Shown here: in pieces, positions 42,900-50,941 of the stretch | Position numbering within the stretch: the stretch's first letter is position 1 | Layout: the number at the start of each line of letters is the position of its first letter | Origin: Paenibacillus sp. JDR-2 | GTDB lineage: Bacteria > Bacillota > Bacilli > Paenibacillales > Paenibacillaceae | DNA length: 64,000 nt | Direction of reading: 5' to 3' | Assembly (NCBI RefSeq): GCF_000023585.1 | Contig: NC_012914.1 | Span: 3,192,001 to 3,256,000, forward strand | The notes under the pieces: model-generated | The model's database searches: none | What the model saw: only the letters and a program-made list of their open reading frames with translations | What the model was told of the DNA's origin: nothing | Program-made: the position numbers and the translations under genes

Positions 42900-45800
42900 A
42901 TGTTTACAAAAGTACTGATTGCCAACCGGGGAGCTATTGCGGTTCGAATTGAAAGAACCCTTCGCAAAATGGGAATTGCCTCCGTAGCCGTATACACGAA
43001 AGCCGACCAAGACAGCCTGCACGTTGATTTGGCCGATGAAGCGGTGCTTCTGGGTGAAGGACCTGCAAAGGAAAGCTACCTGAACGCGGAACTCATTCTG
43101 CAGATTGCCAGAGACACCGGAGCGCAAGCTATCCATCCCGGATACGGCTTCCTAAGCGAGAACGCGGATTTTGCCCGCGCCTGCCGCGAGAACGGCATTG
43201 TCTTTATTGGACCTACCCCCGAGCAGATGGAAGCCTTCGGCCTGAAGCATTCCGCCCGCGAGCTGGCCGAGAAAGCCAATGTTCCGCTCCTGCCGGGTAC
43301 TCCTCTTCTGACCCAGCTGGATGAAGCCGTAGCTCATGCAGCCGAGATCGGCTATCCCGTTATTCTGAAAAGCACGGCCGGCGGCGGCGGAATCGGCATG
43401 CGGGTGTGCGAGGACGAAGAAGCGCTGCGCGCTGCCTTCGATAGCGTGCGTCATCTTGCGGAGGCTAACTTCAAGAACGGCGGCATGTTCCTCGAGAAAT
43501 ATATTGCGAAAGCGCGCCATGTGGAAGTACAGATTTTCGGTAACGGCAATGGCGAGGTTGTAGCCCTCGGCGAACGGGACTGCTCGGTGCAGCGCCGCAA
43601 CCAGAAGGTTGTCGAAGAGAGCCCGGCACCGCAATTCCCGGAAGAGGTGCGGACCGAAATTCTCGCTTGCGCTAAACGTCTTGCGGCCGAGGCTGGATAC
43701 CGCAGCGCAGGGACGGTTGAGTTCCTGTACGATCCGTCCAGCTTCAAGTTCTACTTCCTTGAGGTAAATACCCGCCTGCAGGTTGAGCATGGCGTAACGG
43801 AGGAAGTGCTTGGTCTTGATCTCGTAGAGTGGATGGTGAAGGAAGCAGCGGGAGAGCTAAGCGGCTTGGAAGCTCTTGTTCCGGAGTCTAAGGGCCATAG
43901 TATTCAGGCCCGTATCTACGCGGAGGATTGCCTGCAGGGATTCCGTCCAAGCGCAGGCCAGCTGGATCAGGCGTTATTTTCCGGTGAAGCGCGTACGGAA
44001 ACTTGGGTCCGCGACGGGATTACGGTAACGACGTTGTATGATCCGATGCTCGCTAAAGTGATCGTGCATGGCGAGAACCGCGAAGATGCCATTGCCAAGC
44101 TGAAGCAGGCTTTAAACGAGACGCGTTTCTATGGCATTACGACAAATCTGCAGTATGTCCAGGCGCTGCTTGACGAGAACCAATTCGTTGCAGGCGATGT
44201 ATTTACCCAGCTGTTAAACGGTTTTGCCCCGGCAGAGTCCGCGCTTGAAGTACTGGACGGCGGCGTTCAGTCGACGGTTCAGGACTACCCGGGCAGGGTT
44301 GGCCACTGGGATGTAGGCGTGCCGCCATGCGGACCGATGGATCCTCTCGCTTTCCGGATCGGCAACAAGCTGCTCGGCAATGCCGATCAGGCAAGCGGTC
44401 TTGAACTGACGCTGCGCGGCGGCTCCTATAGATTCCGTGAGAGCATGCTGTTCTGCGTAACTGGCGCCGATATGAAGCCGGCTCTGGACGACGCGGCTAT
44501 TCTGATGTACACGCCGGTAAGAGCGGAACGCGGGCAAGTGCTTAGCTTCGGAGAGTCGGAGGAAGGTCTGCGTACGTACCTCCTGATCGAAGGAGGTTTT
44601 GACATGCCGCTTGTTTTGGGCAGTGCAGCAACGTTTACGCTTGGCGGCTTTGGCGGTCATGGCGGACGCGCGCTGCGAACCGGGGACGTCCTTGGCGTGA
44701 ACCGCCAGCAAGGAACGGCAGAGAGCGTGGTTAAGGATCCGCTTCCCACAAAGCTTCACCCGGCTATTTCCCGCGAATGGACGATCGGCGTAATTCCGGG
44801 GCCGCATTGCACAAGCGAGTTTTTGAAGCCGGAGTATCTGGAACAGCTTGCGAATACAAGCTTCGAGGTTCACTTCAACAGCTCGAGAACCGGCGTGCGC
44901 TTGATTGGTCCGGCTCCGCTGTGGGAGAGGGAAGACGGAGGGGAAGCTGGGCTTCATCCATCCAATATTCACGATAATGCCTATGCTGTCGGAACGCTCG
45001 ATTTGACCGGCGATATGCCAATCCTGCTTGGTCCGGACGGCCCTAGCCTTGGCGGCTTCGTCTGCCCGGTAACGACGGCATCGGCCGAATTCTGGAAGCT
45101 GGGCCAGCTCCATCCCGGCGATAAAGTACGCTTCCAGCTCGTAACGCTGGAAGAAGCCGAAGAGCTTCGCAAGCAGCAGGAGGAACTGCTGAATGCGATT
45201 GAGGAGGGTCTTGCGAGTGGGCTTCAAGCTGGCGGATTGCCGGCTTTACATGTTGCATTTTCGCCGGAATATCCGGTTCTGTACCGCGAGGATGCAGGGC
45301 GCAAGTTCCCGATTACCATCCGCTGCAGCGGCGACGAGAATCTGCTTGTCGAGTATGGTTCCCTGGAGCTGGATCTTCTGCTTCGCTTCCAGGTGCATGC
45401 ACTTATAGAAGCTATCCGCGACAACGGCGTCATTCCGGTGTTCGATCTGACGCCTGGCGTCCGTTCGGTGCAGGTGCATATCGATGCCGCGCGGATGAGC
45501 GTCCGCGAAGCGGCCAAACAGCTCCTTGCCATTGACGGCAGCCTGCCGCCGCTCGAATCGATCCGTGTTCCGTCCCGTATTGTCCGTCTTCCTTTATCGT
45601 GGGATGATCCGGCGACGCAGCTCGCAATTGACCGCTACCAGCAGAACGTTCGCCCGGATGCGCCTTGGTGCCCGAGTAATCTGGAGTTCATCCGTCGCGT
45701 GAACGGTCTTGACAGCATCGATGATGTTCAGCGCATTGTATTTGACGCCAGTTACCTCGTGCTTGGTCTTGGCGACGTCTATCTTGGCGCACCGCTGGCT

Positions 45801-46547
45801 ACTCCAATCGATCCGCGTCACCGGCTTGTGACAACGAAGTACAATCCGGCCCGCACCTGGACACCGGAGAATGCCGTTGGCATCGGCGGAGCTTATATGT
45901 GCGTATACGGCATGGAAGGACCTGGCGGCTACCAGTTTGTTGGACGGACGATCCAAATGTGGAACAAGCTGCGTTCGACGGAAAGCTTCAAAGCCGGCAA
46001 GCCGTGGCTGCTCCGCTTCTTCGATCAGATTCAATTCTATCCGGTTACGGCTGAGGAATTGCTGCAGCTGAGGGAGGATTTCCCGCGCGGCAGGTTCGAG
46101 GCGGATATTACGGAAACAACGTTTGATCTTGGCGAGTATCTGCAGTTCCTGGATTCCATCGAGGAAAGCGCGGATAAGTTCCGCAGCCAGCAGCAGTTAG
46201 CCTTTAATGAAGAAAGAGATCGCTGGAAGGAGCTTGGACTTGCCGAATACGTGTCGGAGCAGGATTCGGCGAAGCCTGTCAGCGATGAAGAGCTGCCTTC
46301 GGACGTGGACGCCATGAAATGCTCCATGCCGGGCAGCGTATGGAAAGTGCTTGTAAATCCGGGCGATTCCATAAAGAAAGGCGATACGCTTATCATCGTA
46401 GAATCGATGAAAATGGAGTTCTCGCAAAATGCTCCGTTTGACGGCATCATTCATTCCGTGCATGTCAAGCCGGGTGACGGCGTTAATGCCGGCCAATTGA
46501 TTGTCGGCATTTCGAAACTAGTGGAAAGAGAGCTGAGCCGCATATGA
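42900..46547 (+). CDS. Biotin-dependent guanidine carboxylase (urea carboxylase family)
   Basis: The 1215-residue multidomain enzyme has biotin carboxylase (1-445; LIANRGAIAVRIERTLRKMG, KSTAGGGGIGMRV, EVNTRLQVEHGVTE), then AHS2/KipA-like (about 455-750; VQSTVQDYPGRVGHW) and AHS1/KipI-like (about 790-1000) domains of the carboxyltransferase. A C-terminal biotinyl domain has the modified Lys in ESMKMEF. It uses ATP and bicarbonate to carboxylate its substrate. Urea carboxylases share this architecture, but the guanidine-I riboswitch and the two DUF1989 partners indicate guanidine as true substrate. GAAGAGGAGAG precedes the ATG. Confidence 0.92.
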   Translation: MFTKVLIANRGAIAVRIERTLRKMGIASVAVYTKADQDSLHVDLADEAVLLGEGPAKESYLNAELILQIARDTGAQAIHPGYGFLSENADFARACRENGIVFIGPTPEQMEAFGLKHSARELAEKANVPLLPGTPLLTQLDEAVAHAAEIGYPVILKSTAGGGGIGMRVCEDEEALRAAFDSVRHLAEANFKNGGMFLEKYIAKARHVEVQIFGNGNGEVVALGERDCSVQRRNQKVVEESPAPQFPEEVRTEILACAKRLAAEAGYRSAGTVEFLYDPSSFKFYFLEVNTRLQVEHGVTEEVLGLDLVEWMVKEAAGELSGLEALVPESKGHSIQARIYAEDCLQGFRPSAGQLDQALFSGEARTETWVRDGITVTTLYDPMLAKVIVHGENREDAIAKLKQALNETRFYGITTNLQYVQALLDENQFVAGDVFTQLLNGFAPAESALEVLDGGVQSTVQDYPGRVGHWDVGVPPCGPMDPLAFRIGNKLLGNADQASGLELTLRGGSYRFRESMLFCVTGADMKPALDDAAILMYTPVRAERGQVLSFGESEEGLRTYLLIEGGFDMPLVLGSAATFTLGGFGGHGGRALRTGDVLGVNRQQGTAESVVKDPLPTKLHPAISREWTIGVIPGPHCTSEFLKPEYLEQLANTSFEVHFNSSRTGVRLIGPAPLWEREDGGEAGLHPSNIHDNAYAVGTLDLTGDMPILLGPDGPSLGGFVCPVTTASAEFWKLGQLHPGDKVRFQLVTLEEAEELRKQQEELLNAIEEGLASGLQAGGLPALHVAFSPEYPVLYREDAGRKFPITIRCSGDENLLVEYGSLELDLLLRFQVHALIEAIRDNGVIPVFDLTPGVRSVQVHIDAARMSVREAAKQLLAIDGSLPPLESIRVPSRIVRLPLSWDDPATQLAIDRYQQNVRPDAPWCPSNLEFIRRVNGLDSIDDVQRIVFDASYLVLGLGDVYLGAPLATPIDPRHRLVTTKYNPARTWTPENAVGIGGAYMCVYGMEGPGGYQFVGRTIQMWNKLRSTESFKAGKPWLLRFFDQIQFYPVTAEELLQLREDFPRGRFEADITETTFDLGEYLQFLDSIEESADKFRSQQQLAFNEERDRWKELGLAEYVSEQDSAKPVSDEELPSDVDAMKCSMPGSVWKVLVNPGDSIKKGDTLIIVESMKMEFSQNAPFDGIIHSVHVKPGDGVNAGQLIVGISKLVERELSRI

Positions 46548-48307
46548 GCGAACTCCAATCGTTAATGACCATTTCCTGGCTTCGCGAGCAATACGCGAAC
46601 GGTGCTCTTACGCCTTCGGAAGTTGTTCAATCCATTATTGAGCGTGCCGAATCCGATAACGCAAAGAATATCTGGATAACGCCGCCGTCGCTGGCGTACA
46701 TTCAGCGGTACCTAGACCGGTTGAATGAGCTGGACCGTACTTTGCTGCCGCTGTGGGGGATCCCGTTTGCGGTAAAAGACAACATCGACGTTGCCGGCAT
46801 GCCCACAACGGCAGGCTGCGAGGATTATTCTTATCTGCCTTCCGCGCATGCGGCAGTCGTTGAACGTCTTATTCATGCCGGTGCAATCCCTGTCGGCAAA
46901 ACCAATCTCGACCAGTTTGCAACCGGTCTCGTCGGTACCAGAAGCCCGTACGGCGATACGCATAATGCGCTGCGTCCGGAACTCATCAGCGGCGGCTCGA
47001 GCTCGGGCTCGGCCGTGGCGGTCGCTTTGGGGCAAGCGGTATTTTCCCTCGGCACGGATACGGCTGGCTCCGGCAGGGTACCCGCCGCGCTGAATAATCT
47101 GGTGGGTCTTAAACCAAGCGTTGGCGCATGGCCGAGCAAAGGGGTTGTTCCGGCTTGCGAGAGCCTGGACTGCGTGACGGTATTTGCCCATAATCTAGAG
47201 GATGCGGAGCTGGTGGACCGGGTTGTCCGCGGCATTCAGGCGGATGATCCTTGGTCGAAGGAGATAACGGTTGGTCAGCGCAAGCTCCCTGCTAAGCTGC
47301 TTCTTCCGGATGGCCCCTTGTCCTTCTATGGACCGTTTGCCGATTCGTACCGCTTGGCTTGGGAGAAATCCGTAAATAAGCTAAAGGCTTTAAAGCTTCC
47401 TGTAGAATATGTAGATATTCAATTATTCCAGGCTGCGGCAGCTTTATTATATGAAGGTCCATGGGTGGCCGAGCGCTGGTCGGCGCTCGGAAGCTTCATC
47501 GAAGCGCATCCGGGTGTGACGTTCCCGGTTACGGAAAAAGTACTCCGGGGCGCGACCAAGCCGGAATTTGACGCGGCATCCGTGTTTACCGCCTTTCACA
47601 AGCTGCAAAGCTATAAGCTGGAAGCTAAAAAGCTGCTTCAAGGCGCGGTGCTCGTCATGCCGACGGCAGGCGGGACGTGGACACGCGAACAAGTGGCGGT
47701 TGACCCGATCAGCACGAATAGCGCGATGGGGCTGTATACGAACCACTGCAATCTGCTCGATCTGAGCGCTCTTGCCGTTCCTTCCGGCGATGCGGCTCCG
47801 GAATTGCCGTTTGGCATAACGCTGTTTGCCGGGTCAGGCGAGGAAGGCATGCTATTCCGGCTTGGCGAAACCATTCGTACGGCACAAGAGCCTCAGCCAT
47901 CTACGCTTGTGGCTGTATGCGGCCTTCATATGAGAGGTCTGCCGCTCGAACGCCAAATGCAGGAGCATGGGGCCGTTTTTATCCGGGAGGACCGGACGTC
48001 ACCGTCTTATAAACTGATGAAGCTGCAGACGGTCCCTTCAAAGCCGGGGCTTCTGAAGCTTCCGCAAGGCGGGGCGTCCATTGAAGTAGAAGTGTGGGAG
48101 ATGCCGATTGCCACATTCGGAGCCTTTACGGCTGCTATACCGGCTCCGCTTGGAATTGGCAAAGTCGAGCTCGAGGATGGCAGCATCGTGCCGGGCTTTA
48201 TCTGCGAGGCTTTCGGGACGGTTGATGCTGAGGATATTACTTCCTATGGAGGCTGGAGAAAAGCGCTTGCCGCCATTGCAGAAGCGAAAGCGGAAGCAAC
48301 GCTGTAG
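46544..48307 (+). CDS. atzF: Allophanate hydrolase
   Basis: The 587-residue enzyme hydrolyses allophanate to ammonia and CO2. The amidase-signature triad is visible: Lys in IPFAVKDNIDVAG, Ser in SGGSSSGSAVAVALG and Ser in GTDTAGSGRVPAAL. A C-terminal domain (about 460-585, with EVEVWEMP and GFICEAFG) is typical of AtzF/DUR1,2-type enzymes and handles the N-carboxy intermediate. The start overlaps the carboxylase stop (ATGA). It is the final step of the pathway and the last gene of the operon. Confidence 0.93.
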   Translation: MSELQSLMTISWLREQYANGALTPSEVVQSIIERAESDNAKNIWITPPSLAYIQRYLDRLNELDRTLLPLWGIPFAVKDNIDVAGMPTTAGCEDYSYLPSAHAAVVERLIHAGAIPVGKTNLDQFATGLVGTRSPYGDTHNALRPELISGGSSSGSAVAVALGQAVFSLGTDTAGSGRVPAALNNLVGLKPSVGAWPSKGVVPACESLDCVTVFAHNLEDAELVDRVVRGIQADDPWSKEITVGQRKLPAKLLLPDGPLSFYGPFADSYRLAWEKSVNKLKALKLPVEYVDIQLFQAAAALLYEGPWVAERWSALGSFIEAHPGVTFPVTEKVLRGATKPEFDAASVFTAFHKLQSYKLEAKKLLQGAVLVMPTAGGTWTREQVAVDPISTNSAMGLYTNHCNLLDLSALAVPSGDAAPELPFGITLFAGSGEEGMLFRLGETIRTAQEPQPSTLVAVCGLHMRGLPLERQMQEHGAVFIREDRTSPSYKLMKLQTVPSKPGLLKLPQGGASIEVEVWEMPIATFGAFTAAIPAPLGIGKVELEDGSIVPGFICEAFGTVDAEDITSYGGWRKALAAIAEAKAEATL

Positions 48308-48354
48308 CTCGATTGACTCCAAGAATAGCCAACTATTATAATTTAAGAAGACAG

Positions 48355-48391
48355 ACGCACTTATCCTTGATGGAAAGTGCGTTTTCTTTTT
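48355..48391 (+). terminator. Terminator of the guanidine operon
   Basis: ACGCACTT pairs with AAGTGCGT across a 12-base loop, followed by a T-rich tract. Confidence 0.75.
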
Positions 48392-48410
48392 CCGGGAGGG
48401 GAGACTCGTC

Positions 48411-48923
48411 ATGAATCATGTTTATATTATTTCCGGTCCTGCAGGAGTAGGGAAGTCCACGACATCGAAGCAGCTTGTGCAACGCTTCTCGGATTCTGCG
48501 TATATTTCCGGTGACTATATTAGCCATCTGCATGTAAAAGGCAGGCAAAAGCCTTGGGAGAGCCAAGAAGAACTTGCGCTTATTTGGACAAACCTATTGG
48601 CATTGACCCGCAACTTTCTTGCTCAAGGTATTGATGTCGTAATCGACTATGTGACTTTTCCGAATGAAGCGTTACGGTTGAAGGAACAGCTGGGAGGGAC
48701 CTTGGCGAACGTTTCCTATGTTGTGCTATGGACGGATCGGGAAACGCTGCTGACCCGGGATCAAACGCGGCTTCCCGAGCACCGGATGGGAGAACGCTGC
48801 CTAATATTAATGAACGAATTCCTTGAATCGGGAGTTGAGAATCGGCATATTGTTAATAACAACAACCGCTCAATTGAACAGGTCATAGAGATGATTATCG
48901 CAGACGAACGGTATATACTGTAG
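48411..48923 (+). CDS. P-loop kinase-like small ATPase
   Basis: The 170-residue protein has Walker A ISGPAGVGKSTTSKQ at the N-terminus, an Asp-containing second strand (VVIDYVTFP) and a lid region with WTDRETLLTRDQTRLPEHRMG, the plan of small nucleoside or antibiotic kinases (AAA_33/chloramphenicol phosphotransferase-like). The substrate is not recognisable. GGGAGGGGAG lies nine bases before the ATG. The DinB-like gene follows after 26 bp. Confidence 0.75.
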   Translation: MNHVYIISGPAGVGKSTTSKQLVQRFSDSAYISGDYISHLHVKGRQKPWESQEELALIWTNLLALTRNFLAQGIDVVIDYVTFPNEALRLKEQLGGTLANVSYVVLWTDRETLLTRDQTRLPEHRMGERCLILMNEFLESGVENRHIVNNNNRSIEQVIEMIIADERYIL

Positions 48924-48949
48924 GTAGGGCGTGCATAAAGAGGTGGCCA

Positions 48950-49465
48950 ATGAAAGGTCTGGAAGTTATTTATACTTATATGGAAAGGCTTGATCAGTAT
49001 ACAATAGAACAATTACGTTACCGGATAAAGCCCGGAACCTGGTCCCTCGGTCAGGTCTATTCGCATATCGTTGATGTTGCTCTTGAATATCTGGACAATA
49101 TCAGGCAATGCGACGAGTCCTGCAGCGAGCAGCCGAGCGGCAAAACGGAAGCAGGCGAGAGATTGTTCGAAGAGGGCGCTTTTCCGCCGGTAAAGATCAA
49201 ATTGCCCGAAGGTATGGAATACAGTCCAGACGATGTAAAAAACAAAGAAGATCATCTTTTTGATTTGAATCAATTAATAGATAACATGAGAGTTTGGGAT
49301 TTGCGGATTGCCGCCATCCATCCCCTTTATAAGGTGAGACACGGCGGATTTGGCTGGTTGAATGCCAGAGAGTGGCATGATCTGATTGAGATGCATACCC
49401 GTCATCATTTACGACAAATAAAGGAGATCGAAGAACAATGGAACAAAGTGACAGTCGACAGGTGA
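48950..49465 (+). CDS. DinB-family (YfiT-type) putative metal-dependent protein
   Basis: The 171-residue four-helix-bundle protein of the DinB superfamily has KPGTWSLGQVYSHIVDV near the start and WHDLIEMHTRHHLRQI near the end, supplying the three His usually bound to a metal. Members include thiol-dependent transferases and damage-inducible proteins; the function here is unknown. It is followed after seven bases by the alanine-rich gene, so the two are probably co-transcribed. Confidence 0.78.
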   Translation: MKGLEVIYTYMERLDQYTIEQLRYRIKPGTWSLGQVYSHIVDVALEYLDNIRQCDESCSEQPSGKTEAGERLFEEGAFPPVKIKLPEGMEYSPDDVKNKEDHLFDLNQLIDNMRVWDLRIAAIHPLYKVRHGGFGWLNAREWHDLIEMHTRHHLRQIKEIEEQWNKVTVDR

Positions 49466-49472
49466 GCACAAT

Positions 49473-49931
49473 ATGAAAGGGCTAATTGATCCGGACAGAC
49501 GAATCGCAGACCTGGTCAAACAAGTCGATCATCGCGTCCTGGCTTTATGGGCGGCGGATTGTGCCGATCGGGCCCGTCCATGCTTCGAAATTGTCCTCTC
49601 CGAGGATAACCGCATGCAGGAGGCTATTCTTGCAGCCCGCGCCTGGTCGCGCGGCGAGCTTCCGATGTCCTCCGCGCGCAAAGCGGCGTCTGCAGCGCAT
49701 ACCGCTGCACGCGATGTCATTACAGCTAGCAGCGCAGCATCCCGAGCCGCACGGGCAGCCGGTCATGCGGCAGCAACTGCCCATGTTGCCAGTCATGCCG
49801 TACATGCCGCGTCTTACGCGGCTACGGCTATCCGGGATCGGGCAGATAAAGCGCAAGCCAAGCTGATCGCCGATCAGGAGCGGGAATGGCAATATATGCG
49901 CCTTGTTGAACTGCTTGAGCAATTAAGATAA
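49473..49931 (+). CDS. Alanine-rich Imm-5-like putative immunity protein
   Basis: The 152-residue helical protein opens with DHRVLALWAADCADRARP, carries RMQEAILAARAWSRGEL and has a long Ala/His-rich core (RAAGHAAATAHVASHAVHAA), features of the family annotated as putative immunity (Imm-5-like) proteins. The actual role is uncertain. No toxin or polymorphic-toxin secretion gene is adjacent. AGGTGAG precedes the ATG. Confidence 0.72.
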   Translation: MKGLIDPDRRIADLVKQVDHRVLALWAADCADRARPCFEIVLSEDNRMQEAILAARAWSRGELPMSSARKAASAAHTAARDVITASSAASRAARAAGHAAATAHVASHAVHAASYAATAIRDRADKAQAKLIADQEREWQYMRLVELLEQLR

Positions 49932-49980
49932 AGCTTTCTATTATTTAATCTATAATGCTGGGACAAAGGGGCATTAGAAC

Positions 49981-50694
49981 GTGCAGATCGGCGAGATTCA
50001 GGAACTATACAGATATCCGGTAAAATCGTTTGCAGGTGAGAAGCTTGAGGATTGCGTAATCGAAGAGTATGGCATGCTCGGAGACAGGTTTGTCACCTTT
50101 TACGATGAGACGAAGAAGGATTGGTATAAATACATAACGGCAAGGAACATACCCAATCTATTGAACTATCAGGCGTCGTTCCAGGATGGGGAAATCCGGA
50201 TTACGGGACCTGACGGACAAGAGTACGGCTGGGATGAACGATTACTGGAAGAGATCCAGAGCCAGACGAAGACAAGGCTGACGATGTCGGCTATGAAAGA
50301 AGCGCATCCCGAGCATCCGCAGCTGTTGTCCGTCGACGGAGCGAGTATTCTGATCATTACGGACAGCTCCTTGAACAAGCTTCAGCAGACTTGGGGCAAG
50401 GAGCTTGACGAGCGCCGTTTCCGTGCCAACTTCGTGGTTAAGGTCGCGGAAGACACGATTACAGAAGGCGATTGGATCGGCCGCAGGCTGACGATTGGCG
50501 ATGTGCAGCTGCAGGTCGACAGCTTCTGCCAGCGCTGCGTGCTGATTACCATGAATCCGGATACCCAGGTGAAAGACCCAACTTTGCTTCGAAAAGTGAA
50601 CGAAGAGTTTAATCTGCATTTTGGCGTATATGCTTCAGTCGTGAAGACCGGTACAATCAAGCAAGGTGATAAGGTTTTGCTGGCGGCAGAATAA
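49981..50694 (+). CDS. MOSC domain-containing protein (paralogue)
   Basis: The 237-residue protein starts with GTG after AAGGGGCATTAGAAC. It shares the whole plan of the protein at 11104, including YRYPVKSFAGEKL, GMLGDRFVTFYDETKKDW, DERRFRANFVV and the conserved Cys in CQRCVLITMNPDT. A MOSC role in sulfur or molybdenum-cofactor chemistry is assumed from the family. The molybdate genes yvgK-like/modA lie 4 kb away, which may be coincidence. Confidence 0.84.
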   Translation: MQIGEIQELYRYPVKSFAGEKLEDCVIEEYGMLGDRFVTFYDETKKDWYKYITARNIPNLLNYQASFQDGEIRITGPDGQEYGWDERLLEEIQSQTKTRLTMSAMKEAHPEHPQLLSVDGASILIITDSSLNKLQQTWGKELDERRFRANFVVKVAEDTITEGDWIGRRLTIGDVQLQVDSFCQRCVLITMNPDTQVKDPTLLRKVNEEFNLHFGVYASVVKTGTIKQGDKVLLAAE

Positions 50695-50702
50695 TAATGG
50701 TG

Positions 50703-50732
50703 GAAACCACGGGTATCCGTGGTTTCTTTTTT
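50703..50732 (+). terminator. Terminator of the second MOSC gene
   Basis: GAAACCACGG pairs with CCGTGGTTTC around GTAT, followed by T-run. Confidence 0.9.
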
Positions 50733-50881
50733 GTTGCGTTTGTTAGTGATTAGCACAGAATGAAAAAACCTCCTGTAGTGTATGCTAATTCCGTATTACA
50801 GCTGCACTGGTTCAAGTGAATAGATTGCGGGTAATGCACGTATAGATGATGCGTCAATTGCAGGTAGAAGAAAGAACGGAG

Positions 50882-50914
50882 GGGATCGATCGCAATAAGC
50901 GGCTGATCCCTTTT
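50882..50914 (+). promoter_or_regulatory. Hairpin with T-run in the antiporter leader
   Basis: GGGATC and GATCCC are 17 bases apart and followed by TTTT, 28 bp before the proposed antiporter start. It could be an attenuator within a leader of up to about 200 nt. I do not recognise the aptamer class. Confidence 0.4.
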
Positions 50915-50941
50915 GTAATAGAAATGGATGGAGGAACCCGC

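Noticed and set aside
44214..45227. 337-residue minus-strand frame inside the guanidine carboxylase gene
   Set aside because: The carboxylase frame is continuous with all expected domains. The reverse frame is a shadow.
42900..48307. Urea degradation (urea amidolyase) as the primary role
   Set aside because: Guanidine-I riboswitches and paired DUF1989 proteins fit guanidine better; urea carboxylation may remain a side activity.
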